The position numbers and the translations under genes were made by a program. Shown piece by piece: positions 35,401-47,923 of a stretch of DNA of 64,000 bases. Positions within the stretch are counted from its first letter, which is position 1, and every line of letters starts with the position of its first letter. Below the pieces are notes generated by a model. It had not been told where the DNA came from. It made no database searches and saw nothing but the letters and a program-made list of their open reading frames with translations. This stretch comes from Halichoerus grypus (lineage: Eukaryota > Chordata > Mammalia > Carnivora > Phocidae): assembly GCF_964656455.1 (NCBI RefSeq), contig NC_135722.1, positions 109,994,234-110,058,233 on the forward strand, written 5' to 3'.

Positions 35401-37424
35401 TTAAATCATTTGCTATGAAGTGTATCAGTCAGGACAGGCTAGGAGTCTATGTAACAAACACACTCCATTTCCTGGTCACTGTGGGTGAGGAGAGGAGCTC
35501 TGCTCACAGGGTCATCCAGGGACCAGCTGAGAGAGACCCAGCCTCCAGTCTCCTCAGCAAAAGAAGAATGAGGCAGGTTTCCCACTGGCAATAAAATACT
35601 TCCTCTCAGAAGTCCTACATCAACACATGTCACTTCTGTTCATCTTTCCAGCTAGCCACATGTTGAAGGGACTGCACTCCGGCATAGGGAGCAGAGTCGG
35701 AGACGGGCTTGGCTCGAGGGAGGCAGACGTGCATCCTCTGTCCTGTAGCTGTAGAGTGCCAGAGCACCTTGACCTCCCGGGGCAGCCCTCTGAGTTCACT
35801 GATGGTAGTCTTCATCCCCAGATGGGGTCCACTCATCAGGGTTTCATTTGGGAATCTTTCTAGAAACACAGAAAAAGCAATCATGCCTAAGAAGTCCACC
35901 TGGTCTGCATCCCTTTCTTTACCACAAGAGTTTCTGATGACACCCTACAAACTGTCCAATTACATCTCTCTAAATGTTTGCCACGCTGGTCATTTTTCTC
36001 CCCAAAACCTACCCATGAGAATCTGGAAGAAGCAATTTATCACTCTGTCAACTGCTCTTACTGAAATAGAGCACAGAAAATGTCTGTGGTCACGGTGACT
36101 AGCGTTCCCTAAAGCGACAATGTCGATAAAGTTTTGCTTCATTGTGTGTAATCTTAGACTCATTACCCCGTTCTGTAGAATATTTTATAATCACCATTCA
36201 GCTTTCATGGGTCAGCTATAATCCTACAGCTTTCTTTGGATTCAGTAAGAGGGAAATGATCATCTCATTTCTGGTGAGGCATAATTGGTCTATATCAATA
36301 ATTTCACTAAATGGTTTCCCTACCTGGTGGATTATTGTAATTTCTTGGAAAACTGTGATAAAATTTGTGGAGCCATTCATCTTCTCTTGGCACCTTTCCG
36401 CTCTTTGAGTCTCTAATGGTTTTCCATTATTTCTTCCCTTGTGATATACTTCTCTAATTTTTCTTTATTGCTCTGTGATTACTGGTGCATTGCTGTTTTT
36501 GTAAAGAAAATTTGAAACTTGCTACACCCTACAGCGTTTGTTCTGATTTATATTCATTTTTTTGAAATGTTACTAAAGCAGAATTAATTTAAAATTGGGC
36601 AATTTGAAGCATTCCAAGACCCACCTTCTAAAACTGGAAATGAACCAAGTATTTCATCTAAACAACAGAAAGAAAAAAAACAGTAATTTCCATGTTCCAT
36701 TAATGCAATGCCAGTGGATTAATTTTGTCCTAAAAGGAACTATTTTGGCTTTCAGCATTTATGGTATGACTCACATTAGCTGATAGTCCTGACTCGATGA
36801 TACAGTTCAGGCTGAATTAAATATATGTTGTACCACACGTGTTGTTTTCCCACCTAATAGTTATTCTCCCCCCCGGTCTAAAGAACAGAATGCAGTTACA
36901 CTCTGGTTGGCAATGTGCTTGTCTAGGAACTACCCTTCCCAGCCCCCTGGGTGGCCGGAACAGCCGTGCCACGTGGTTTCGGCCAACGAGAAGCAAATGG
37001 TAGTCCCTGAACAGGGCTCCTGGGAGAACTACTTCAAGAGGAGGCTGAGTCAGAAGGCTTACACATTTGCCCTTGATCTCTCCCGTCCTTCCTTTATGGA
37101 CTGCAAAGATGATAATTATAAAGCAACTGCATCGTGAAATGAAATCCTATCAGACACCAAGGCTTTTCCAAAAGCAAAGACAGAGAGAATGGTTCCTGCA
37201 GACATCATGGAGCGGCCATACAATGCTGAACTCCTCACTTCCAGAGTTACCATTATATGAGACAAATAAAAGAACTAATTTATTTTAGCTACTGGTCCTC
37301 AATTTATGTCACTCAGAATCTAAAGATCTGCTTGAGAAGAATTGCCATCTTAACAGTACCGAGTTTTCTAATCCATAAATCTATTGTAGTTAAAGAATTC
37401 ACTCTGTATGTTTGCAATCCTTTT
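35401..37424. other. Mostly unassigned; two unclassified repeat-like blocks
   Basis: 35425-35660 (GTATCAGTCAGGACAGGCTAG, then ATGTAACAAACACACTCC, CACTGGCAATAAAATACTTCC, ACATGTCACTTCTGTTC) and 36870-37290 (TGCTTGTCTAGGAACTACCC, then CTTCCCAGCCCCCTGG, CCACGTGG, GGCCAACGAGAAG) both look like common mammalian interspersed repeats. I cannot name their families reliably. 36100-36600 is AT-rich and unassigned. No gene is seen. Confidence 0.45.
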
Positions 37425-37440
37425 AAATATGTTGGGTTTC

Positions 37441-37644
37441 GGGCGCCTGGGTGGCTCAGTTGGTTGAGCGACTGCCTTCGGCTCAGGTCATGATCCTGGA
37501 GTCCCTGGGTCGAGTCCCGCATCGGGCTCCCTGCTCGGCGGGGAGTCTGCTTCTCCCTCTGACCCTCCCCCCTCTCATGTGCTTGCTCTCTCTCATTCTC
37601 TCTCTCTCAAATAAATAAATAAAAAATCTTTAAAAAAAAAAAAA
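37441..37644 (+). mobile_element. Can-SINE, full length
   Basis: Starts GGGCGCCTGGGTGGCTCAG, has the GGTCATGATCCTGGAGTCCC box, CATCGGGCTCCCTGCTCGG, a TCTCTC run and AAATAAATAAATAAAAAATC plus A15. The perfect 16-bp target duplication AAATATGTTGGGTTTC lies at 37425-37440 and 37645-37660. Confidence 0.96.
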
Positions 37645-37660
37645 AAATATGTTGGGTTTC

Positions 37661-39260
37661 TTTTATGGCCTAGCATGCAGTCTGTCTGGAAAATGTGTAT
37701 TTCAAATGTATGTGCATGCTGCTCACGTTGATAAGAATGTTCTGTGCTTGGCACTTGAGCCATGTTGGCTGAAAACGCTCAGGTTTTCTAGGTCTCTGTG
37801 TTTGTCCTATTTGGATTTCACTGAGCTTTATGGATGTGTAGATCAATGTTTTTCATTAGATTTCAGAAGTTTTCAGCTATCATTTCATTTAATTTTTTTC
37901 ACTGAACTAAATTTTCTCTCCTAAGACTGTTGCTGTGTATGTTGGTGTGCTTAATGGTGCCCATGTTTCTGTTCATTTTTCTATGTATTTTTCAGTTATG
38001 TGATCTCTACTGATCTATCTTCAAGTTCATGGGTTTGTTCTTCTGTCTGCTCAGATCTTCTATAAAGCCCATCTAGTGAATTTTTGCATTTAGGTTATTT
38101 CTCTTTTCAACTCCAGAATTTCTATTTAAACCTCTTTACAATAATATCTGCCTGTACTGATATCCCCTATTTGAGGGTTCCTTGTAATATTATTTTTGTA
38201 TAATTCTTAAGAATATCCTTTAGTTCTTTGAATATACTTATTCTATCTGCTTCGAAGTTTTTACTAAGCTTAGCAGCAGGGGAATTCAGAGGCTGTTTTT
38301 GTTTTCTGCCTTTTCCCTGGAGCACTCTTGTTTCTTTGCTTGTCTCATAATCTGTTGTTTAAAACTGGACCCTGAATAACATCGCAGCAACTCTGGATTC
38401 TTCCCACCCACGAGATACCTGGTTGGTGGTGTTTTCCTGTTTGGTGACTTGCCTGGACTGTCTCTAGATTGTGTCCCCACAGTGTGTGGCCACTGAAGTC
38501 CCTGTTCAGTTTTTTTTTTTAATTCCTGTTTTTTATTTTTAAGTCTGATGTCGAAGTGGCCACCCCTGGGTCAAGCCAACCTAGTGGTCAACAGTGATGG
38601 GGCCACAGTTTGTGCTAAAGCAGCTTCAGCCAGTAAATATTCCAGCCCCCCCCGGTCGGTCTGTGTTCGGGTTGAAGAATACATTCAACATTCAAGCAGT
38701 TTTCCAGTCTACTCTGGCTTTTATTTTCCTGCACTTGAGGCATCACATGAAACCAGGGACGTGTGCAGCCTGGTGCATGTTCTCTGCTTTCCAGACCCTC
38801 AGCGGTATGTAGGAGCTTCTCAAAGCCACTCTTCCTACTTAATTCTGGACAGGACTTCTGTCTGCTGCTTGCCCCCCAAAATTATCACAATCTCAGGCTA
38901 GCTGCAATATTAGATGGCCCTGAATCCCACCAAACATTGGTATTATTTTGAGCAGGGCCCGTGGACATGGGTTTTCTCCAAGTGAGGCAGTAAAGTCCTC
39001 ATGACCTGCTCTTCACTGGTGGACCGACCACACTGTGCAGCTGGGGCAGGGGGAGGGGGAGGGCGCAATGCCCACTATTCTTACCAAGATTAAGTACTTT
39101 TTCTTGAAGAAAGCCTTCCCACGTTGTTGCAGAGTTTGATCAACATTGAGAGTTCTGAAATGGTAGTTTGTGCCAATTCTGTCTTATCATCATTGCTTTT
39201 TAGTGAGAGAATTTACAGAGCTCCCCCATCCACCAATCCCAAGGTTGTCTTTTAATTCCC
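37661..39260 (-). mobile_element. Possible old L1 relic, antisense
   Basis: T-rich sequence with TTCTTTGCTTGTCTCATAATC, TTAAAACTGGACCCTGAATAAC and GCAACTCTGGATTC at 38332-38399, phrases I associate with the antisense of old mammalian L1. At 39195-39230 TTTTTAGTGAGAGAATTTAC followed by AGAGCTCCC resembles the antisense of another part of such elements. Reading frames are destroyed and the boundaries are uncertain. Confidence 0.45.
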
Positions 39261-40178
39261 GCCCCATTTTTAAAAGCTATTTGTCTGTTGGCACTGCTTT
39301 TGAGGAGAGTTCATTGGCATTATTTTTGAATCTCCAGCCAAGTCTGTTCTTTGATCCTTTCTTTGTGTGAGTTGTTTCATATGGGGTCTGTGGGTGTGAG
39401 AAATTTCCAAGATTTCTCTAGTGTTTTACTTTTTACCAAGTCCTATGCTAATATTATGATGAAATATCCTGTTGAACCTCTCTGGGTAGAATTTTTAACT
39501 TCTGTTTCCTGTACTTTGTTCCACTGGAGTTTCTTTCTTGTAGTTAAATCCATTTGCCGCCTCTATTCGTGCTGAGTACAGCTGTCTCGTCCAGCGGCAA
39601 CAACACCAGCCCCTCACTCCAGCCTCGAGGAAAGGACTCTGCTCCTCCTCCAGGGATCTTTATGCATCTCTATCCCCCCCACCCCCCGCACCCAGCTATA
39701 AGTACAATTAAGAGCTAGACTTTTTCTTTTCAAATTGTGTAATTAAAGGGAAGCACAGGTGTTCACTAATTCCCAGAAAAAGTGGAATGTTCATCTTTGG
39801 AAGCAGAAATAATTGTAACATTTTTAAAGACTTTATAGCTTCAAAAAATGTAGCTCATACTGGGATATCACATCCTGAAGTTTGTGATCCATTTGTTAAT
39901 GGAATGTTTGGGGGCATTTCAATAAAAAATATTCTGTGGAATACATTTTAGGAAAAGCTGACATACTCAGTATATAGACACTACATTCCTGATATAAAGA
40001 AAATTAGCTAGCTTTAAATTAGTGCCATTATTCCCAACAATCCTGATTAAATCAAAAGCAACAAATTGTTCACCTGCCTTCCCCCCCAACAAAACTGATT
40101 GTGATTTGAGAAAATAATGTCTATACAATAGCAATGAAATTGATTTGCAATTATAAATTCAAATTAAACTTCAAGCAT
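39261..40178. other. Unassigned AT-rich stretch
   Basis: A C-rich run at 39675-39695 stands out. Otherwise there is no gene or named repeat. Confidence 0.45.
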
Positions 40179-40196
40179 AAAGGAATGAGGCAGTCT

Positions 40197-41052
40197 GCAC
40201 TCTGGAAGACAGTGTGAAGGTTCCTCAGAAAGTTAAAAATAGACCTCCCCTACTTTCCAGCAATCATGCTACTAGGTGTTTACTCTAAAAATACAGTAAC
40301 AGTTACTCAAAGGGGTACACGAACCCCGATGTTTATAACAGCATTATTTACAACAACCACATTATGGAAGCAGCCCAGCTGCCCACTGATCATTGAAAGG
40401 ATAAAGAAGAGGTTGGGACGCCTGGGGGCTCAGATTGTTAAGCGTCTGTCTTCGGCTCTGGTCATGATCTCAGGGTCCTGGGATGGAGCCCTACATCGGG
40501 CTCCTTGCTCAGCAGGGAGTCTGCTTCTCCCTCTCTTTCCCCTCCGCTCATGCTCTCTCTGTCTCTCAAATGAATAAGTAAAATCTTTAAAAAAAAAAAA
40601 AGTGGGGTGTGTGTGTGTGTGTGTATGTGTAATGGAGTATTACTTGGCCATAAAAAAGAATGAGTTCTTGCCATTTATGACAACATGGACAGACTGAGAA
40701 GCTATTATGCTAAGTGAAGGAAAATCAGCAAAAGACAAATACTATATGATTTCACTCATGTGGAATTTAAGAAACAAAACAAATGAACATGGGTAGGGGG
40801 AAGATGAGACAAACCAAGAACCAGACTCTGAACTACAGAGAACACACTGCTGGTCACCAGAGGGGAGATGGGCAGGGGGGAGGGGGAACAAGTGATGGGG
40901 ATGAAGGAGCGCTCCTGTCGTGAAGAGCACCGGGTGATGTATGAAAGTGTTGAATCACTACATTGTACAGCTGAAACTAATATTACACTGTAGGTTAACT
41001 AACTGGAATTTAAATAAAAGTTAGTTAAATTATTCAGAGAGAAAAACGTAAA
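40197..41052 (+). mobile_element. L1 3' end, 5'-truncated, split by a SINE
   Basis: Left part CTCTGGAAGACAGTGTGAAGG, TTCCTCAGAAAGTTAAAAAT, CTACTAGGTGTTTACTC, CCGATGTTTATAACAGC. After the nested SINE come a (GT)n run (40607-40630), GGAGTATTACTTGGCC, GACAACATGGACAGAC, CAGACTCTGAACTACAGAG, CATTGTACAGCTGAAAC and TTAACTAACTGG. A perfect 18-bp target duplication, AAAGGAATGAGGCAGTCT, lies at 40179-40196 and 41053-41070. It is the same subfamily as the copy at 27717. Only ORF2 end and 3' UTR sequence is present. Confidence 0.93.
40414..40601 (+). mobile_element. Can-SINE nested in L1
   Basis: A diverged head GGGACGCCTGGGGGCTCAG, then AAGCGTCTGTCTTCGGC, GGTCATGATCTCAGGG, and AAATGAATAAGTAAAATC plus A-run. 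It sits exactly where the L1 consensus would pass from GATAAAGAAGA to the TG-rich segment, so it inserted after the L1. Its target duplication is not clear. Confidence 0.9.
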
Positions 41053-41070
41053 AAAGGAATGAGGCAGTCT

Positions 41071-43729
41071 TATATCTGAATTTCTCAGTGAAGGAAAGAA
41101 AGTAATTTACAGATTTCCATGGCAAAGGTGCCTTCTGATGCTGCCTAGGAACACGACTAAGAACGAGGAAGCTCCACAGTCCATAATTTAAATTATTCCT
41201 TCAAACTTGTTTCAAGATTCCAGAATTCCAGGGGGAAATAAAACCCAATTTCAAATATAAACTTTGCAGTTCAAAATAAAAGCAGGCAAGCTTTTCTCCT
41301 GTAAGGAGTGGGCTATTTCTCAGCTGCAACAAAATTAATCAGTTTGGCAAAGGGCAGCATTAACAGTCAACGCAGGCCATGTGTTGGACAAATATCTATG
41401 GATGCCTCTTCTATGTGAGACCCTGACCTCAAGCATCTAATTATCTTACTGGAATGTTGCAAGAAAATAGTGAAGATGGTAAATGCCTTTTGAATGAGCC
41501 GGAGGAGTTCATGGAAGGGAGTAAGAATGTTGAAATGAGTAGAGAAAGCGTTTGAATTGGACCCTGAATCATGGCATCAAAGAATCAGAGAATCCTAGGC
41601 TAGGCAATCCAGAGGTAGCAAATTCAGGTTCCAGGCAGGAAGCATAAATAATAGACGTGAGCTAAAGCCAAAATTGTTGAGAATAATGGGATTGTGGTGA
41701 TTTACAAATTTCTTGCCCTGTCTAAAGGAAGTAATACGTTCTTAGCAACACCACTTGTTTCCAAAGGGAATGCCTAGTGTTACCATGTTCTTTCGATTTT
41801 TTTCCTCAAGAAAACCTGATATTTTAAATGTTTATGTGAATCTAGACAGCAATCTTGAATCCTAAGTGTGAGTGACAAAATTCGTCTGTTTTATGGCATC
41901 GCGTAGGCCAGCATGGGAACCAGCTCCTGGTGCACAGTCTCCACTTAAAGATCATCTAGTTCAACACTTACTCCCTTCTGAATCCTTGGATCTTACTTAT
42001 GACTTTTCCATCAAGCGGTCTTCCACCCTCTGGCTGAACTCCTCCTGCAGCGGGAATCTTACTGCCTGGCAAGGCAAGCTGACGACCAGAGCTTTCTTCC
42101 TTACGCTTGTCCCCCACATTCTCCTAGTTATTCCTATTACTACAGAGTTCTTCTACGCGGTGTGCTTCAAGTATGCAAAAGCAGCCTTTCCGTTCCTTGC
42201 AAATTGCACCGAGTGCTTTCAACGCTTCTCAGTTGCCATGGTTTCAAGTCGGTCACCGCTGTGGTCACCTGGGTGGATTCAGGGATCTCTTTTCCTCAGT
42301 GCATCACACCCAGAACTAAGTGAAATGGTCCAGGTGAAGAAGGACTGTCCTCACCCTCATCCTTGTTCTAGTGTTATAGGTACTATCCGTCAGCTATCAG
42401 TTCGTGAAATTAAAATCTCCCTAAATATTTTAGCAGGAAGAGATTTACATAATACGGAATCATTAGATTGCTGGGAGAGGGAGACGGGGGGCTACCACCG
42501 GGCTTCAAGCATGAGGCACCGCCCAGCTTTCCCAGAGCAAGTGTCCCGTTGTACCTTGCCACCGCACGCGTGAGGGCGCCAAGCTCCCCACATCCTCAGC
42601 ACTGGTCCTGTACGTTTCACCATGGGAAGACACACGAGTACCACCGCTGTTCTACTAATATTTTCATGGGAATTAGTGTCGAATTGGTGATTTCATTGCC
42701 ATTACAGAAATAAAACAATAACTCCTGTCCTTTCAACCACAGGGCACTACCTCATCTGAGGTTTTGCCCCACCCAAAAGGTCTCCCGTGCCCCAAACCGG
42801 CTTATCCAGAGACACAAGGCTTTGTCCACTTGCCTTAATATGGGACAATTCTGTTGTCACCCCAGCAGTGGTGCCCCATAGAGGACTGACTAAGGCCTCG
42901 GTGGTGACAGCGTTGAAGGTTAGCTTTTCCCTCAACCCAATCCTCCTCTTATTCCCTCAGAGACGTATCTCTGGAGAGCACTCTCTAATAAAACCTGGGC
43001 ACAAAATTTCCCATCTTGAGTTTGTGCACGAGAACCCAATCTCAGACCGTTCACCCTTGTGGGTCTTGGGCCCGTGACCCATGGAAGTGAGGGTACTAGA
43101 ACGTGCCTTGTAAAATTCCTATGAGTGGAAATTTGCCATTCCACCAAACTCTTCGTAGATTTAAGAAATTGGCAGGGAATTAAAGCTGTCTCCCCAGGTA
43201 GGAGCTGAAAATGCTAGGTGGTTATTTTTATAACCATCTCTGCTGCAAGCGTAGAGCCAAATGATGCCACCCCTGCAATGTCTTCCGTTCCCCCAGGACG
43301 GGTGGTGGAGCGGTAGCGGCTGGAATTTCACGGAGCGGAAATGCTGGTAACGGTAACGGTGCAAACACCATCGGCTGTAGGGTCTCCTCCGCACGGAGGC
43401 GCACGGTGGCCTACATCTCGTCTCGGGCAGCGGCTGCAATTTTCTCAGCAGACTGGTTTCCGCGGTGTGGGTATCAGTCTCATTAGCTCAGGCTCGAGCC
43501 TGGTTCTGCAGCTTCCCAAACGTCTCTGTGGCGCATCCGAAAAGGCAGACCCCTCCTCATAGCATCCTTTCCCGCGGAGCCCCTCAGAGCCCCTCAGTGG
43601 TCGGCAGCTCAGCACCTGAGGATTAAATGCGCGAGGGACGTAAGGCCCGTGACCACACGTGTGAACGGCGCGTGTGGTAGGCGCTCCTCACACGGCAGGT
43701 GGTAGGACTTGGTCACTTTGCCGACGGCT
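41071..43729. other. Unassigned stretch with a long chance ORF
   Basis: 41071-41400 is AT-rich and repeat-poor, the pre-insertion neighbour of the L1. A 233-codon forward frame at 41872-42573 is the longest in the window outside GC-rich DNA. It has no recognised domain, an irregular composition and no matching splice context. Its upstream part (AGATCATCTAGTTCAACAC) resembles the edge of an old repeat. No gene call is made. Confidence 0.4.
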
Positions 43730-43850
43730 CTGTGCTCTTTCAGCCACAGCCCTGGTCATTGTGAGGAATAAGTGAGTTCGCAGAAAGGATCCAGAACAGT
43801 GGCTTGCACATAATAATCCCTCAGTCCATATTAACATTATTGCCCCCAGA
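43730..43850 (+). mobile_element. MIR SINE 3' fragment
   Basis: CATTGTGAGGAATAAGTGAG, then CCAGAACAGTGGCTTGCACATAATAATCCC and CATATTAACATTATTG match the MIR 3' end (GTTGTGAGGATTAAATGAG, then AGAACAGTGCCTGGCACATAGTAAGCGC). Confidence 0.7.
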
Positions 43851-45300
43851 GTTTAGGATAATGCCTAGATGCTACGCTGCTAACTCGGGGTCGGGGGGTG
43901 TGGGAGTTTGGGCTCGGTTTCAAGAAGGTGTCACAGTGGGATGGAACCCAGCTCCCCTTAGGAAGACCTGATTCCCAAATACAGTGTTTTCTAACTGGTG
44001 TGGTACCTGTCCTGCCAAACGTCTCTACCCTGTGTATTTGAAGCTGAGAGCTTTATAGAAAAGAAAACCAGTCCCTGTGGGTTCTCCAGCTGTGGCCATG
44101 ACGTCGTGAGGTGCCGTGGACAGAGGCAGATGGGCTCACGGTGCACTCACATCCACGTTTGTCGGGAAACTTCATGTGCCCTCTACGTGCTCAGTGTTTC
44201 CATTAAGAGCTGGGAATGTTTAACATTCTTTATTTGCCACAAGAAGACTTCTCTAATATTTGTTGCAGGAAAGTTGATAGATCAAAGGTTTGAAAGTCGT
44301 TTCTTTGACAGCTGATATCCTGATTTTTTCTAAAGCAAAACCTGTTTTCTAAAACATATATTTATTTTTGCTTCATTGAGACCTGAGTAGACACAAACTT
44401 TCCCAAGGTCAGGGCAACAATCTCTGACACGGGTCGTGATCAGAAGACAGGATTCAACTCTCTTCATTTTCAATGATGTGAACAGAAAAAAAAAAATCCT
44501 CAATTAAGATGTAAAAAGAGCCTCTCCAAATGTAATCTGTTTGTCTCTAGCAGAGGATATGCAGAAAGAAATGCTTCTGAGTGTGTTTGCTCTGCTTACA
44601 AGTGGAGATGTTAGTAATCAAATGTGTTTTCAGGAATAATATACTCAAGTACAAAGTAACTAAATGTTTCTATTATACTTTTAAGTATAAGGTGTTGCCT
44701 ATGCTTTCTATAGGTCTGATTCTTTTCTCCAAACAAATTAACTTTTGAAATTATCAAGTCATGGGACTTTTAATCTCATGTCCATCACTAAGAAACCCGT
44801 GGTGGTCACTCAGCTAAGGCACATTGAACCTCACTGTCAGTACGAAAGCCGGAATTTGGTTTCCATTTGTTCTACTCCCAAGTGTATCTCTCTTTAAAAA
44901 TGCGCTCAAAAACGAAGTGAAGAGGACAATTTTAGTTGGTTCCACAAACCCCAGTGCCGGGGTCCCTGGGACATTGCTGGCCGGCTGAATCCGTCGACAC
45001 TAGGTCTCCCTATCTGCGGACGCCCTGTCCTGGGACCACTGTAGGTTCTGCACTTGAAGCTAAAAGCAAGTAAATGTACACGCACAGGATCTTTCTCCAC
45101 CTCCCTCCACACCTCCTGGCGGGCTTGGCTTTAAACCACCCAACATAGAATTCCCCCCTTCCTTCTTTTTTCTGTCATCCAGGTATTCACTGGGCATCTT
45201 GTCTTTTCCAGGCACAAGCCCACCACAAATGTCGCCCCATCAGTAATCTCTACCTGAAGCCTCTCCCTCCACATGCTTCTTTACCCTCAAGCCTTCAGCT
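43851..45300. other. Unassigned stretch
   Basis: AT-rich at 44220-44760, otherwise mixed. No gene or named repeat is recognised. Confidence 0.45.
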
Positions 45301-45334
45301 CTCTTCTCCATCCCGCCCTGCCCGTCCATCCCTG

Positions 45335-45373
45335 CCCTAACCGTCCGTCCATCCCCACCCTAACCGTCCGTCC
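45335..45373. repeat. Short 23-bp tandem duplication
   Basis: CCCTAACCGTCCGTCC occurs at 45335-45350 and 45358-45373, a 23-bp period of about two copies. It contains a telomere-like CCCTAACC word only by chance. Confidence 0.85.
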
Positions 45374-47052
45374 CCACAAAACAGAATTCGAGTCCATATT
45401 ATCTACAGCTAACAGCCATCGCTCTTTTTCTGTGACGTCAGGCTCATCCACATTTTCTGCACAGGCTTCCCACTTCCCGATTCTGTCCAGAAGGCAATAA
45501 AAACAGAACGCACCACCACCACCTAATCTCCCTTGTCAGATTCAAAAAGATGATGGTTTTGAAAGTGCTTCCCATTAAGAGAAGTGCTTTAGAGGACATC
45601 ATGTAAGAAGCACCATTCTTTACACTGTTTTCCCCCTGATGGCAAGTAGGAGCATGTTTTTGAGGGGAGTGTCAGAAGGGACTCATCCCTCCGTCCGTCC
45701 CTCCATCCACACTCTAGTCTGGAGGTGTCAGGCTGGAGAAAACACCTTATCACTTTTGAACTTCTGGGTCTTTCCAGAAAACACTGCACAGCCACAAGGC
45801 CCGGACACCCCACTGCTTCCTTCTCCTTCGGCATGCGGCGCCTCTGGCTATTCCCTTCGGATTGTCTGTCGGAAGTGCTTCTCCTTGGACATCGCCCGTC
45901 CTCCCCCTGCACCTGCCCCCACTGATGCGCAGAATGCACAGGGGGGAGCAAATTAGTGCTATTCTTTTTAGAAAATCTGATTTGGGGAGTCACCTTGATG
46001 TGAGTCTAACACAGCTACACACGAAGTTTAGAAACGAAGCCCACTGTCTCCATCACGAGAAAGGCTGGGTGAGCTCAGCAAGAGCAGACTATAGGGCCAG
46101 GAAGTCCCCAGAGAGGGAAAGAACCCTTGCTCCTTCTATCCTAAGTTACTGTGAATGGGACACGGTTGATACCTTAATAACGAACCTGTTTCTTTCTAAT
46201 CCATGACCTTCTAGGCCCGATGAACGAGCTCACACGGGAGGGGCCGGAGCCTTCCCCACTCCTGACATCTCCCCTCTCAGGTCCTCGGCTAAGGAGAATG
46301 CCCAATTTGTCACCAGGGACCTGGGGGGAGAGGACAGGTCTGCTGTCACCTGATGACAAAGACTCGTGGCAGCAACTGTCCTGCTATCCCTGATCGCCAA
46401 GTCTCCCGTCCTAAAATGGGCCCTACTTGCAACACCCACCCACCCACCCACCCCTACCGTCCCTCCGCCAACCATTCTGTGTTCCTCCCGGGGTTCTCCT
46501 ACAGCAAAACAAACCTAAGGATGCCTCACCCGCAGGCATCGTCTTGAAGTTTGCAGTCAGGGCCTTCCTCTTATGTTTGGGAATCAAGGAGGCAAAGAGG
46601 AGGACGGGCTGGTTTGTGCATATCCCCTGAATAACTCAAAGAACCGGCTAGGTTTTCGTTTAAGTAAAGATGCAGAATAGAAGATTCACGCCAGAGGGAT
46701 ACTGAAGAATGGAGGTTTAATGCTCCCCAGTTTGGCCTTAATTGTAGCAAAGTCCTATTTGGAGAAACAAGTGTTCCTTAATCTAGCTTCTCAGATTCCC
46801 CGAACCATCGGCCTTGTGGCTCAATGGCTGGTGCCAAATGGAGACAAGTCCTGTTGAAAGCAGAGGTAGGAAAGATGCAAACTGCTTTTAGAAGAAAATA
46901 CCACCTAGCTGAGAAAAGCATATCTTCATCCACAGTAATGCTTCTGCCTCCAGAGCCCGGGAATACAGCCAGGCCCTCTGCTGAGGCCGGAGTGTGCCCC
47001 TGCCCCCCACCCCAACCAGCTTAGAGAGGACGCCCTCTGCAGCGTCCAGCTC
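45374..47052. other. Unassigned stretch with C-rich simple repeats
   Basis: A (CCAC)n run at 46434-46454 and a CCGTCCGTCCCTCCATCC run near 45690. No gene or named interspersed repeat is recognised. Frames up to 134 codons overlap on both strands. Confidence 0.45.
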
Positions 47053-47071
47053 CTGGAAATCCGGTTTTGAG

Positions 47072-47191
47072 TTTGTTTGTTTTTTAAGGAGCAACTCAGA
47101 GCTTGAACTCATGACCCTGAGATCAAGACCTGAGCTGGGATCAAGCCTCGGACGCTCATCCGCGTGACCCCCCCACCTCCGCCAGGCACCA
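47072..47191 (-). mobile_element. Old Can-SINE, truncated
   Basis: TTTTTTAAGGAGCAACTCAG, then GAACTCATGACCCTGAGATC, AAGACCTGAGCTGGGATCAAG and a diverged head ending CGCCAGGCACC. Matching flanks CTGGAAATCCGGTTTTGAG (47053-47071) and CTGGAAATCTGTTTTGAG (47192-47209) are the target duplication with small differences. The AGATCAAGACCTGAGCTG body marks an older subfamily. Confidence 0.82.
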
Positions 47192-47209
47192 CTGGAAATC
47201 TGTTTTGAG

Positions 47210-47908
47210 CCCGAAGTTCCTGATGTACAGTTTGCAGGCTGTTCTCTTTAGTTGGCAGTGAATAGGTTCCCAGTGAATGCGGTCTTGTTCTTTTCATGGA
47301 AACATGTTAAAGCTTCTCTCCCTGCCTCCTGGAAAGGAGCAAAGAACACCCTATGGCCAAGGACACCCCAGGGAAAGATGCCCCTGAGAAGTGTAGGCTT
47401 CAAGGATATTCCAAAAACGGGGAGAGAGCCGTAGCTCCGAGCAGTGCACTGGTGGGAAGCAGGGGTCTGCACCCCCCGCCCCTGAGAGAGCACCCCGCCC
47501 CCCAAGCCGTGCCACGTGGCACCCCACCTCCTCAGCCACCTGATTCCTCTGCAGCCCAGATGGGTTCAGTTTCTAACCCCTATCGCTCCCACTCGTTCTC
47601 CTTCACCTACGTTACCCCTATCCGAGCCGGCTGTCTGACAGTGAAAGTATTCGTTCATCCTTGCATTCAACTTCTTGTTTTCAGTAAGCTCTTCGTGCAG
47701 AAAGCTGGACTAAAGGTCTCCAAAGGCAGGACTCTGTTCCGTGTTGCTTTCTGCAGCGGCCTGGCCAGGGTCAGGCGGTATGCTGGTCAAGTATCGCCAG
47801 GACAGAGGAGGTGGGGGGGAGCCCTCATTCAGGGTGTGTGCCGATCTCTGGTGGAAGTACCCCCACCGTAGCTAGGCTGAACCTCCCAGCATGACATCAC
47901 TGACTTCA
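47210..47908. other. Unassigned stretch
   Basis: A 172-codon forward frame at 47353-47871 runs through unremarkable proline-rich sequence without a recognised domain. No named repeat. Confidence 0.4.
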
Positions 47909-47923
47909 GAAATGGAGAAAATG

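Noticed and set aside
45335..45373. Interstitial telomere repeat
   Set aside because: CCCTAACC occurs only twice inside a 23-bp duplication; no TTAGGG array.
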